From an uncultured Bacteroidales bacterium (GTDB lineage: Bacteria > Bacteroidota > Bacteroidia > Bacteroidales > Paludibacteraceae): a stretch of DNA of 64,000 bases. Shown here piece by piece: positions 50,979 through 59,882 of this stretch. The first letter of the stretch is position 1; each line of letters begins with the position of its first letter. The notes under the pieces are model-generated. The model saw nothing but the letters and a program-made list of their open reading frames with translations. It had not been told where the DNA came from and made no database searches. The position numbers and the translations under genes were made by a program. Where the stretch lies: NCBI GenBank assembly GCA_946187695.1, contig CAMHSB010000001.1, positions 124,001 through 188,000 on the forward strand, written 5' to 3'.

Positions 50979-52686
50979 TTAACGCACAGCTTGTCCCGTA
51001 ACGGTAAAGAGTCGACCCTGATGCTCAATAAGCAACTGTCCGTTGCGCAGTATTTTGCGTGCTGCGGGACGCGTTGCCTCTATACTACGCATGTCCGTGG
51101 TTCCGCCTTTGCGTGCCATCCGTACGGCTGCTATACCGCCGTCACCGCTCGATTGTGCCGAAGCAACGGTGAGCATGAAGGCCTCTGTTTGTTGTACAGC
51201 TAAGGCGTTACCGCTTGTGAGCAGTTTGGTCTTTGATCCGAAAGCCTCTCCATTGATATAGAAACGTACATCGCGCTGCGTACTCATCGACTTGATAACC
51301 ACCGTGTCGCATGCCGGCAGGAAGAGTTCCACGTGCGTCTTTCCGGCGATCTCACGACTATAATCTTCGTCCGTCTTGGAGAAACGCCATTTCTTGGTGC
51401 TGTCCCATCCGTAGGCACTCCTGATCCAATCTCCTTCGGTGCCATTACATACGATTTCATCGGACGAAAAGGCCACCGGTGTCACCGGCTGTATGTCCAT
51501 CGTATAGGCTGCAGTCGAGCCGTCTAAGGCCGTGATCGTGACTTCATTGACGTTCTGACTCCAAGTCGCTCCCTCACTCAGGTTCGTGCTTTGCACCGTC
51601 GGCACTTCCGTGCCGGCCAGATACCATCCGCGTATAACGGTCTCGCCGGAGTTGATATAAGCGTAGTAACCGTTCGAGAGTACCACTTCATTAATCGCCT
51701 TAGCCGTAGAATCGACCGGATCCGGCTCTACCGGCGGATCTTCTGGTGTCGGGTCATCACCGCCTTGCGAGTTTCCTCCCGCGCGCACGTATTGATAAAT
51801 AGGAGTGTCTTTCTTGCTGTCGCTCGTGGAATAGAACGTCGTCGAGTCTTTCCAGGCTAAGGATTCTCCCTGTTCTTCTTTCTCGTAGGCTGCAATCTGC
51901 ACCGGACGGCGCGTCACCGTCGTTGCCAGACTCTCTGAGCCCTGACGCTCCCACAACAAAATGTATTTTTGATTCTTGATACCCATCCACTTGCCGTCCG
52001 GACTAATATCACCACCGCAGCACAGTTCGAACTTATTGCCGGTACCTAAGTCGCATATCTTCGTCAACCGTTGTACGCTTATACCGTAATCCGTGCGGAA
52101 GGGCAGTTGGTAGATGGCACACGCACCACCATCTACCTTATCCACGATATAGATCATCTGGTCTATATTGTCGTATAGCAAGGTCTCCGTGTTATGTGCC
52201 GTGTTGTCCGGATAACCGAACTTAATATAGTCCACACTCACGCTCTTCGTTCCGCTCGTGATAGCCGGTTCAACAAAATAGTAGATGTAGTTATTGGTCA
52301 TTGAATGCATGCTCGTTATCCCCGAAAGCACCGATAAACACGTAGTTCTGATTATTATACACACCGGTGGCAATATCCTCCCAGTCGTCGCGTCCCGGGT
52401 CGCCGCTGATATTCAGCGTCATCGCCAACGTGCCGCTCGGTTGGATGGCAATGATCTTCTTGTTAGAGCCGGTGTTCTCATCGCCGTGTGCCCACAGATA
52501 ACCCGGCGTGGTGCGGGAGCAAGCCAGACCGCTGATCTCCTTCATCGTGTTCTTATACGACGTACCGCATTGCGTACGCGTAAATTCATTGTTCATTGTG
52601 AGGTCGGTACCGTCGTAGTTGATACCGGCAGCAAACAGCATGACGGCTGTCATAAGTCCCAAAAGGAAAACAGAAAGACGTTTCAT
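50979..52686 (-). pseudogene. Secreted protein with sorting-like tail, broken by a +1 frameshift
   Basis: Two frames join into one protein of about 568 residues. The first (start 52686, MKRLSVFLLGLMTAVMLFAA signal) ends at a TAA at 52291-52293 after IGAFGDNEHAFNDQ. The second continues with NNYIYYFVEPAIT from the next frame at the same place and runs to 50979. One extra base near 52294-52300 explains this. The N-terminal half looks like a beta-propeller lobe, followed by a Pro-rich linker (DDPTPEDPPVEPDP), beta domains and a C-terminal KILRNGQLLIE...TGQAVR tail like the protein at 9211-10848. It could be a true pseudogene, a phase-variable gene or an assembly error. Confidence 0.75.
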
Positions 52687-52712
52687 CGTATTCGATTTTT
52701 GATTTCGCACTG

Positions 52713-52743
52713 CAAAATTACTGCAAAAATCGCAAACAAGCAA
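52713..52743 (-). promoter_or_regulatory. Promoter for the frameshifted secreted protein
   Basis: The minus strand has TTG at 52743-52741, then 20 nt, then TAATTTTGCAGTG, about 26 nt before the ATG at 52686. Confidence 0.72.
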
Positions 52744-52794
52744 ATACCGTACGTTTTTTCTACAAAATTCAACAAAATTTACAAAATGCAAACA

Positions 52795-52823
52795 AAAAAG
52801 GATGGCCTATGACCATCCTTTTT
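52795..52823 (-). terminator. Terminator of tRNA-Pro
   Basis: An 11-bp perfect stem (AAAAAGGATGG with CCATCCTTTTT) around a 7-nt loop. The minus strand continues with T-rich sequence. It is symmetrical and may also act on plus-strand transcripts. Confidence 0.8.
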
Positions 52824-52824
52824 G

Positions 52825-52897
52825 TCGAGAAGAGGTGACTCGAACACCCGACCCCTACGTCCCGAACGTAGTGCGCTACCAACTGCGCTACTTCTCG
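52825..52897 (-). tRNA. tRNA-Pro (anticodon CGG)
   Basis: Acceptor CGAGAAG pairs with CTTCTCG, discriminator A, as expected for proline tRNA. D-arm GCGCAGTTGGTAGCGC, anticodon loop TTCGGGA between CTACG and CGTAG gives CGG, and the T-arm holds GGTGTTCGAGTCACC. CCA is not encoded. Confidence 0.97.
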
Positions 52898-52952
52898 CTC
52901 ACTTTTGTTCGCTTCGATTATTTGCTGGAGCAAATTTTCTCGAAAGCGGGTG

Positions 52953-52983
52953 CAAAAGTACTGCTTTTTTTTGAATTGTGCAA
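52953..52983 (-). promoter_or_regulatory. Promoter for tRNA-Pro
   Basis: The minus strand reads TTGCACAATTC, then TACTTTTGCACCC, with 20 nt between TTG and TA, about 55 nt before the tRNA 5' end. Confidence 0.75.
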
Positions 52984-52995
52984 ATTTTTTTGCAA

Positions 52996-55311
52996 TTATT
53001 TTGCACTTTTTCGCTTAAAAGTGCGTTTTCCGGGCTTTAATGGCTCCGATTGAGCGATGATTTCCTTCACTTCTGCCTCCGTCAGCGCTTCCCCATCTGT
53101 GCCTTTCGGCAGTCGATAATTGCCTTCCGGCGTATGGATATATGCGCCGTACTTGCTGCGAAGCACCTGCACTTTGCCCCATTCGTGTATAGGCGTATTG
53201 CTTTGCTGTTTCTCTTCAATCAGCGCAATCGCCTCCTCTTTCTTCAGACTCAACGGATCTTTGCCCTTCGGAATAGAGATATACAACTTATCATAATGTA
53301 CGTACGGGCCGTACTTGCCTTCACCCAAGACGATCTCTTTTCCTTCGTATTCACCGAGCGAAATCGGTAATGCAGTCCGGAAGAGTTCCAGCGCTTCGTT
53401 AAGCGTGATCGTGTAAATCGACTGTCCTTTCTTGAGGCTTGCGAACTTTGGTTTTTCTCCGGCTACATCGCCTAACTGTACGCAGGGACCGATCTTGCTG
53501 ACCTTAGCGATAATCGGCAGACCGGTAGCAGGATCATTGCCTAACAATCGTCCTTCTACTTTTCCCGATGGAATCGAAGCAAGTAAGGGTTGGAATGTCT
53601 TATAGAAAGTATCTACCGTCTCTACCCAATCGGCACGACCTACAGCAATCTTGTCGAACTGCTCCTCTTCGTGCGCCGTGAAGTCATAACTGAGGATGGA
53701 CGGGAAATAATCGACTAGAAAATCATTCGTGATATAGCCCAAATCCGTCGGCAGGAAGCGTTGGCTCTCCGCACCGTACAACTCGCTCTTTTGCTTCTCT
53801 TGTACCATCCCGTTCTTGAGGGTCAATACAGCCGTATCGCGTTTCTGTCCGGCTACCGATCCTTTCTCTACGTATTTCACTTTCTGAATCGTCTCGATGA
53901 TGGTTGCGTAGGTGGACGGACGACCGATACCTAACTCCTCCATTCGCTTCACCAGCGTCGCGTCGTTATAGCGGTAGGGCGGTTTGGCATAGGTCTGAAC
54001 AGCTTCGGCATTCACCAGTTTTAATCGCTCGCGCTGCGACATAGACGGCAGGATACGGCGTTCTTCCGCTTCCTCATCCGTCGATTGGACATAGACGCGG
54101 GTGAAACCGTCAAACAGCACCACTTCACCCGTAGCGATAAACGCGTATTTCGATCCGTGTATGGACACCTCGATCGTGGTCTTCTCGCTCTCGGCCTCCT
54201 CCATCTGCGAAGCAATCGTGCGTTTCCAGATCAACTCATACAAGCGTTGTTCATCTTTGGTAGCACCCGCGCTGAGCGTACTCAGGTACGTCGGACGAAT
54301 CGCCTCGTGTGCTTCTTGGGCACCCTTGGCTTTCGTATGGAACTGACGCGTATGCACGTATTCCTTGCCGTATTGCTCGGTGATCACTTCCTTCGAGGTG
54401 GCTAATGCCAGTGTGGAGAGGTTCACCGAGTCGGTACGCATATAGGTGATTTTTCCGCTCTCGTACAGTGTCTGCGCCAGACGCATGGTCTTGCTCACGG
54501 AGAACTTGAGTTTACGGGCCGCTTCCTGTTGCAGGGTCGAGGTCGTGAACGGCGGAGCCGGCATGTGTTTATTCGGTTTGCGCTGCACGTCGCGGACGAT
54601 GAACTGGGCCGTGTTCAGACTCTCCAGAAACTCAATCGCATCTTTCTTGTGCGAGAATCGGTGGTTCAGTTCGCACTTAAGTACCGAAGCATCACCCGGA
54701 TTTACTCCGATGAAATCGGCAAAAACACGATAAGCAGACGAGGCACGGAAATTCTCTATCTCGCGTTCTTTTTCTACAATCAGACGAACAGCTACGCTCT
54801 GTACACGACCCGCCGAAAGACCCGTCGTCACTTTCTTCCAAAGGATCGGCGATAACTCAAAACCTACGATGCGGTCCAGCACGCGGCGTGCCTGTTGGGC
54901 GTTCACTAAGTTATAGTCGATATCGCGCGGGTGCTCGATCGCCTCCAAGATAGCCGGCTTGGTGATCTCGTGAAACACAATACGCTTGGTGTCTTTCTTG
55001 TCCAACCCCAATACCTCTTTCAAATGCCATGCAATCGCCTCTCCCTCACGGTCCTCATCGGAAGCCAACCAAACAGTATCCGCTTTCTTCGCCTCCTTCT
55101 TCAACTGCTCGATCAGATACTCTTTCTTGTCCTCAATCGCATAATGCGGCTCGTAACCGTGCTCAAAATCAATACCCAAAGAGTTCTTTCCAATCGGCTC
55201 AATATCGCGTACGTGACCCTGACTGCTCATCACATGGTAGTCATTGCCCAAAAACTTACCGATCGTTTCCGCTTTGTGCGGGGACTCAACTATAACCAAA
55301 TTTTTGCTCAT
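52996..55311 (-). CDS. topA: DNA topoisomerase I
   Basis: 771 residues from the ATG at 55311 (MSKNLVIVESPHKAETI); the longer in-frame ORF includes the promoter and is rejected. Toprim domain (LVIVESPHKA, DEDREGEAIAWHL), active-site Tyr in ITYMRTDSVNLS (about 300), and GRPSTYATIIETIQ. The C-terminus has basic repeat modules (KYGPYVHYDKLYISIPKG, KYGAYIHTPEGNYRLPKG) and no zinc fingers, as usual in this phylum. It relaxes negative supercoils. Confidence 0.97.
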   Translation of the reverse strand: MSKNLVIVESPHKAETIGKFLGNDYHVMSSQGHVRDIEPIGKNSLGIDFEHGYEPHYAIEDKKEYLIEQLKKEAKKADTVWLASDEDREGEAIAWHLKEVLGLDKKDTKRIVFHEITKPAILEAIEHPRDIDYNLVNAQQARRVLDRIVGFELSPILWKKVTTGLSAGRVQSVAVRLIVEKEREIENFRASSAYRVFADFIGVNPGDASVLKCELNHRFSHKKDAIEFLESLNTAQFIVRDVQRKPNKHMPAPPFTTSTLQQEAARKLKFSVSKTMRLAQTLYESGKITYMRTDSVNLSTLALATSKEVITEQYGKEYVHTRQFHTKAKGAQEAHEAIRPTYLSTLSAGATKDEQRLYELIWKRTIASQMEEAESEKTTIEVSIHGSKYAFIATGEVVLFDGFTRVYVQSTDEEAEERRILPSMSQRERLKLVNAEAVQTYAKPPYRYNDATLVKRMEELGIGRPSTYATIIETIQKVKYVEKGSVAGQKRDTAVLTLKNGMVQEKQKSELYGAESQRFLPTDLGYITNDFLVDYFPSILSYDFTAHEEEQFDKIAVGRADWVETVDTFYKTFQPLLASIPSGKVEGRLLGNDPATGLPIIAKVSKIGPCVQLGDVAGEKPKFASLKKGQSIYTITLNEALELFRTALPISLGEYEGKEIVLGEGKYGPYVHYDKLYISIPKGKDPLSLKKEEAIALIEEKQQSNTPIHEWGKVQVLRSKYGAYIHTPEGNYRLPKGTDGEALTEAEVKEIIAQSEPLKPGKRTFKRKSAK

Positions 55312-55350
55312 AATAACAAATATATAAGGAGTGCCCTCCAAAATCGGCTG

Positions 55351-55381
55351 CAAAAGTAGTATATTTAATTTATTTATGCAA
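55351..55381 (-). promoter_or_regulatory. Promoter for topA
   Basis: The minus strand reads TTGCATAAATA, then TACTTTTGCAGCC, with 20 nt between TTG and TA, about 40 nt before the ATG at 55311. Confidence 0.8.
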
Positions 55382-55397
55382 ATTTTTTTTTGTTCGC

Positions 55398-55428
55398 TTG
55401 CATATATCAAAGATATTTAGTATCTTTG
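55398..55428 (+). promoter_or_regulatory. Promoter for nfeD-like/floA operon
   Basis: The plus strand reads TTGCATATATC, then TATCTTTGCAGCC, with 20 nt between TTG and TA, about 50 nt before the ATG at 55478. Diverges from the topA promoter 17 bp away. Confidence 0.83.
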
Positions 55429-55477
55429 CAGCCGATTTGAAAAAAATAGTTGTAAATTTTTTTAACAAAATACTTGC

Positions 55478-55816
55478 ATGAACGTTTTTTTAGTCGTATT
55501 ATTAGTGCTCGCGGGCGTCACGTTATTATTAATGGAGATGTTCCTCTTGCCGGGTTTCGGCGTAGCGGGTATCGGTGGTTTTGCGGCTTTGGTCGGAGCC
55601 GTGGTCTTGGCGTGGCTTAAAATTGGTCATGTGGCCGGGTATATCACCCTCGGAGCGTGTCTGATTCTGTCCGGTCTCGCGATATGGGGATTCTTGCGTA
55701 GCAAGGCCCTTGATAAGATGGCGCTGGATTCGAAGATCGACAGTCATGTCGAGTTGGCAAGCAATAAACTCAAGAAAGACAATAATCAAAAATCGCAAAT
55801 CGAAAATCAAAAATAA
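55478..55816 (+). CDS. Short NfeD-like membrane protein
   Basis: 112 residues. Two or three N-terminal helices ([40 protein letters not shown]), then a short soluble tail. The [12 protein letters not shown] turn is typical of NfeD, the usual partner of flotillin-like proteins. The OB-fold C-terminal domain of full NfeD is missing. The last 12 residues come from a period-7 array. One base separates its stop from floA. Confidence 0.8.
   Translation: MNVFLVVLLVLAGVTLLLMEMFLLPGFGVAGIGGFAALVGAVVLAWLKIGHVAGYITLGACLILSGLAIWGFLRSKALDKMALDSKIDSHVELASNKLKKDNNQKSQIENQK
55781..55816. repeat. Period-7 repeat at the end of the NfeD-like gene
   Basis: Heptamers AATAATC, AAAAATC, GCAAATC, GAAAATC, AAAAATA finish the reading frame ([11 protein letters not shown]) and reach the stop codon, one base before floA. 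Confidence 0.78.
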
Positions 55817-55817
55817 T

Positions 55818-56798
55818 ATGGAAGTTCTCAATTTCATTCTGATTGCGCTGATCTGTATCGGCTTAATCATCTTCTTCTATTATGTGCCCTTCATGCTGTG
55901 GATCAACGCAGCCGTGAGCGGGGTGCATATCAGTCTGGTGCAACTCTTCCTGATGCGTATCCGTAAGGTACCGCCCGCAAAGATCGTCAACTGTATGATT
56001 GAGGCGCACAAAGCCGGTCTTGTGGAAGTGAAGCGGGACGGGCTCGAAGCGCACTACCTCGCAGGTGGTCATATCGAGCGCGTGGTGCATGCCCTCGTCT
56101 CGGCGTCCAAAGCCGGTATCGATCTCTCTTTCCAGATGGCAACGGCCATTGACCTCGCCGGTCGTGATGTGTTCGAAGCCGTGCAGATGTCCGTTAACCC
56201 TCGCGTGATCGACACCCCGCCGGTAGCGGCCGTTGCCAAAGACGGTATTCAGCTCATTGCCAAAGCGCGTGTCACTGTTCGTGCCAACATACGCCAGCTT
56301 GTCGGTGGTGCCGGAGAGGATACGATCCTGGCCCGTGTAGGCGAAGGAATCGTTAGCTCCATCGGTAGTGCAGAGAGCCATAAGCAAGTGCTCGAAAACC
56401 CCGATTCCATCAGTAAATTAGTGCTCTCCAAGGGCCTCGATGACGGTACCGCTTTTGAGATCCTTTCCATCGATATCGCCGACATCGACGTAGGTAAGAA
56501 CATCGGTGCCCAACTGCAGATGGATCAGGCCGAAGCCGATAAGAACATCGCCCAAGCGAAAGCCGAAGAGCGCCGCGCTATGGCAATCGCCAATGAGCAG
56601 GAGATGAAAGCGAAAGCCCAGGAAGCACGTGCCAAAGTGATCGAGGCCGAAGCGCTTGTGCCGCAAGCCATGGCGGATGCCTTCCGTAACGGCAACCTCG
56701 GCATCATGGATTACTACCGCATGCAGAACATGCAGGCCGACACTGCCATGCGCGAGCAAATAGCAGGTGGCTCCGCAGAGAAGAAGGCTAAAAAATAA
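55818..56798 (+). CDS. floA: Flotillin-like protein FloA
   Basis: 326 residues from [15 protein letters not shown] at 55818; the longer in-frame ORF lies over the NfeD-like gene and is not used. An N-terminal hairpin/anchor, an SPFH-like domain ([32 protein letters not shown]) and a C-terminal Ala/Glu-rich coiled coil ([27 protein letters not shown], split here by eye) define the UPF0365/FloA family. It organises functional membrane microdomains at the inner membrane. Paired with NfeD-like, as is usual. Confidence 0.95.
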   Translation: MEVLNFILIALICIGLIIFFYYVPFMLWINAAVSGVHISLVQLFLMRIRKVPPAKIVNCMIEAHKAGLVEVKRDGLEAHYLAGGHIERVVHALVSASKAGIDLSFQMATAIDLAGRDVFEAVQMSVNPRVIDTPPVAAVAKDGIQLIAKARVTVRANIRQLVGGAGEDTILARVGEGIVSSIGSAESHKQVLENPDSISKLVLSKGLDDGTAFEILSIDIADIDVGKNIGAQLQMDQAEADKNIAQAKAEERRAMAIANEQEMKAKAQEARAKVIEAEALVPQAMADAFRNGNLGIMDYYRMQNMQADTAMREQIAGGSAEKKAKK

Positions 56799-56815
56799 TC
56801 GTGCGAAGCTAAGAA

Positions 56816-57610
56816 GTGAAGATAGCGCTTCTCCAATATCCGATCGAGTGGGCGAATCCGCAGGCGAACATAGGCCTGCTGGATGAGCGCTTGCGCGCCA
56901 TTGCCGGTCAGGCGGATATGGCGGTCGTGCCGGAGATGTTCAGTACCGGTTTCTGTACCGATCGTCCCGGCCTGGCGGAAGAGTGGGGCACAGGTCCTAC
57001 CTGCCAAGCTCTCCAATTGATGGCGGATGCCTACAACATAGCCATCGTCGGCTCGATGATGGCCACGGACAAGGGCAAGCTCTACAACCGCGGATTTATC
57101 TTCCGCCCTCATGACCTCCCGCAGTATTACGACAAGCATCATCTCTATGCCAGTGGAGGCGAAGCGGAGTTTTTTATGCCCGGCAACGAGCGACGTATTT
57201 TTGAGTATCGGGGAGTCAAGATCCGCCTGGCGGTTTGTTACGACCTGCGTTTCCCTGTCTGGCTTAGACAGGACAAGCACAACCTGTACGACATCCTTAT
57301 CGTCGTCGCCTGCTGGCCTACCGTCCGTATCCGGTATTGGGATGTGCTCTTACCGGCTCGCGCCGCGGAGAACCACTGCTACGGTATCGGTGTCAACATG
57401 GTCGGAACGGACGGCTTGAAGCTCGATTACAACGGCCACTCCGTGGCGTACGACACCTGGCTCAACGATATAGCGGGATTTGAAGATTACGAGGCGGCTA
57501 CGCGTATCGTGGACCTCTCCATAGAAAAACTGCGGCATTTCCGCGAGGTGCTGCCGCAATGGCAAGAAGCAGATGAATATCAATTGGAAAATAAAAGAAC
57601 TGACGCCTGA
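56816..57610 (+). CDS. Nitrilase-superfamily omega-amidase
   Basis: 264 residues from a GTG at 56816 (first residues MKIALLQYPIEWANP); no ATG fits the conserved start. Catalytic triad of carbon-nitrogen hydrolases: Glu in VVPEMFSTGF (about 41), Lys in YYDKHHLY (about 107), and Cys in AVCYDLRFPVW (about 140). The FSTGF and CYDLRFPVW forms match YafV/NIT2-like omega-amidases that hydrolyse alpha-ketoglutaramate-type repair substrates. Its end overlaps recJ by 38 nt. Confidence 0.92.
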   Translation: MKIALLQYPIEWANPQANIGLLDERLRAIAGQADMAVVPEMFSTGFCTDRPGLAEEWGTGPTCQALQLMADAYNIAIVGSMMATDKGKLYNRGFIFRPHDLPQYYDKHHLYASGGEAEFFMPGNERRIFEYRGVKIRLAVCYDLRFPVWLRQDKHNLYDILIVVACWPTVRIRYWDVLLPARAAENHCYGIGVNMVGTDGLKLDYNGHSVAYDTWLNDIAGFEDYEAATRIVDLSIEKLRHFREVLPQWQEADEYQLENKRTDA

Positions 57611-59288
57611 AGAGCAAGCGGCGGCACAACGTCTGACAACCGAACTGGAGATCAGTCCGGTGGCGGGGCGTATTCTGGCGGCGCGCGGGTTGCGGACGGC
57701 AGCCGAAGCACGTGCGTACATACGTCCCTCTTTAGACAGTCTGCATGACCCCTTCCTCATGAAAGATATGGGAGCCGCTGTGGATCGTCTCTGTAAGGCC
57801 ATCGATTCCCACGAACGGATCATGGTCTATGGCGATTACGATGTGGACGGCACCACCGCGGTCGCACTCATGTACTCCTTCCTTAAGACCCAGACCGATA
57901 ACCTCATCTATTATATCCCCGACCGGTATACGGAAGGCTACGGGATCTCGACCAAAGGAATCGATACAGCCAAAGAGAAAGGCTGCACCCTCGTCATCGC
58001 ACTCGACTGCGGTATCAAAGCGGTCGATAAGATGGAGTATGCCAACTCGCTCGGCATCGATTTCATCATCTGTGACCACCATACCCCCGGGGACACCATC
58101 CCCAAGACGGTCGCGGTGCTCAATATGAAGCGCGCGGATTGTCTCTATCCTTTTAAGGAACTGAGCGGCTGCGGCGTGGGATTCAAACTGGCGCAAGCAT
58201 ATGCCCAGCGGCGCGGCATCGATCCGCAAGAGGTCTATCGCCTCTTGCCGCTGCTCGCTATGTCCATCGCTTCGGACATCGTGCCTCTCACGGGCGAGAA
58301 CCGCATCCTCGCTTTCTATGGACTCCGTGCCCTCAACGCCTTCCCGTCCGTGGGTATGCAGGCCATCATGCAGGTTGCCGGTATAGAGGGCAAGACCATC
58401 ACCATCAGCGATCTCGTCTATAAGTTCGGTCCGCGTATCAATGCCGCCGGACGAATCAAGTCCGGTGCGGAGGCGGTACGACTCCTTATCACCGACGATG
58501 CCGAGGCGGCTTTGCGTTTTGCGCAGGACATCGATTCCTATAACCAGGACCGGCGGGATTTTGATTCCAAGACCACCGATGAAGCTCTCGAACAACTCGC
58601 AAAAGATCCGATGAATTCGAGCAAATTTACTACGGTCGTCTTCTCGCCTGATTGGCATAAAGGCGTTGTGGGTATCGCGGCGAGCCGGCTCACCGAAACC
58701 TATTACCGCCCCACCATCGTCCTCACCGCCGGCGAGGATGATATCATCAGCGGCAGCGCCCGTTCGGTCAGCGATTTTGATATCTATACCGCCATCGACT
58801 CTTGCCGGGATCTGCTCACCAACTTCGGCGGACATAAGTTCGCGGCCGGACTCAGCATGCACCGCAAAGACCTGCCCGAGTTCCAACGCCGGTTCGAAGA
58901 GTATGTAGCCGAACATATCACCCCCGAGCAGCAATGTCCGACCCTCGATATCGAAGCCGAGGTCGAACTGTCCGACATGAACTGGAAGATGTTCAAGATT
59001 CTCCAATGCCTCGAGCCTTTCGGACCCGGCAACGAACGCCCGCTCTTCCTCTGCCGACATCTGATCAACAACCGCAACTCCCGTGCGTTGAGCGACGGAC
59101 GCCATCTGCACCTCGACCTCACCGACTGCGTCGTAGCCATGGACGGCATCGCGTTCGGTCAAGGCGACAAAGCTACCCATCTCCAGAACGGCAAAGCCAT
59201 CGATATCTGTTTCTACCTCGAGCAGAACACCTATCGCGGCCGCACCACCCTCCAGATGAACGCCCAAGACATCAAATTGAATGAATAA
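57573..59288 (+). CDS. recJ: Single-stranded-DNA-specific exonuclease
   Basis: 571 residues. DHH-family phosphoesterase motifs GDYDVDGTTA (about 86-95), DCGIKA and CDHHTPGD (about 168-175), then DHHA1 (GPRINAAGRIKSGAEA, FGGHKFAAGL) and the C-terminal OB fold. 5'-3' single-strand exonuclease in recombination and repair. The start inside the omega-amidase gene is chosen because MNINWKIKELTPEEQ matches RecJ N-termini. The opposite strand is stop-free for a long way here but is not a gene. Confidence 0.95.
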   Translation: MNINWKIKELTPEEQAAAQRLTTELEISPVAGRILAARGLRTAAEARAYIRPSLDSLHDPFLMKDMGAAVDRLCKAIDSHERIMVYGDYDVDGTTAVALMYSFLKTQTDNLIYYIPDRYTEGYGISTKGIDTAKEKGCTLVIALDCGIKAVDKMEYANSLGIDFIICDHHTPGDTIPKTVAVLNMKRADCLYPFKELSGCGVGFKLAQAYAQRRGIDPQEVYRLLPLLAMSIASDIVPLTGENRILAFYGLRALNAFPSVGMQAIMQVAGIEGKTITISDLVYKFGPRINAAGRIKSGAEAVRLLITDDAEAALRFAQDIDSYNQDRRDFDSKTTDEALEQLAKDPMNSSKFTTVVFSPDWHKGVVGIAASRLTETYYRPTIVLTAGEDDIISGSARSVSDFDIYTAIDSCRDLLTNFGGHKFAAGLSMHRKDLPEFQRRFEEYVAEHITPEQQCPTLDIEAEVELSDMNWKMFKILQCLEPFGPGNERPLFLCRHLINNRNSRALSDGRHLHLDLTDCVVAMDGIAFGQGDKATHLQNGKAIDICFYLEQNTYRGRTTLQMNAQDIKLNE

Positions 59289-59291
59289 GAT

Positions 59292-59882
59292 ATGTTTTCG
59301 GAAAGAGACACCAAAGGCCCGAGTTTGAGAAAAGGCTCGATTGAAGTAGTATGCGGATCGATGTTCAGCGGGAAAACCGAGGAACTCATTCGCCGTATGA
59401 AACGTGCTAAATTTGCCAAGTTGCGTGTGGAGATCTACAAGCCCGCCATCGATGTGCGCTACAGCGATGAGGATGTCGTTTCGCACGACCGTAATGTCAT
59501 CCAGTCCACGCCCGTGGATAGCAGTCAGAATATCCTGCTCATGGTGGATGACATCGACGTGGTGGGTATCGACGAGGCGCAGTTCTTCGACATGGGAATC
59601 GTAGATGTGTGCAAGCAGTTGGCGGATCGCGGTATACGCGTGATCTGTGCCGGTCTGGATATGGACTTCAAGGGCGTGCCTTTTGGCCCGATGCCGGCGC
59701 TGATGGCGATAGCCGACGATGTGTACAAGACCCATGCTATCTGCGTCCATTGCGGCGATTTGGCTTACGTGAGTCACCGTCTGGTCGCTTCCGACAAACG
59801 CGTGCTCCTCGGCGAGACGGATAGTTATGAGCCTCTCTGCCGCGAGTGCTATAATAAAGCGAATGCCGCTGAGAACAATTGA
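59292..59882 (+). CDS. tdk: Thymidine kinase
   Basis: 196 residues. P-loop [14 protein letters not shown] (about 22-35), IDEAQFFD (Walker B/catalytic Glu, about 95), lasso loop, and zinc ribbon CVHCGDLA and CRECY. Salvages thymidine to dTMP. It overlaps priA by 20 nt and follows recJ by 3 bp, a DNA-metabolism run. Confidence 0.97.
   Translation: MFSERDTKGPSLRKGSIEVVCGSMFSGKTEELIRRMKRAKFAKLRVEIYKPAIDVRYSDEDVVSHDRNVIQSTPVDSSQNILLMVDDIDVVGIDEAQFFDMGIVDVCKQLADRGIRVICAGLDMDFKGVPFGPMPALMAIADDVYKTHAICVHCGDLAYVSHRLVASDKRVLLGETDSYEPLCRECYNKANAAENN

Noticed and set aside
53003..53024. An 8-bp hairpin (GCACTTTT/AAAAGTGC) at the end of topA considered as a terminator
   Set aside because: It lies inside the last codons and on the minus strand is followed by an A-rich, not T-rich, stretch.
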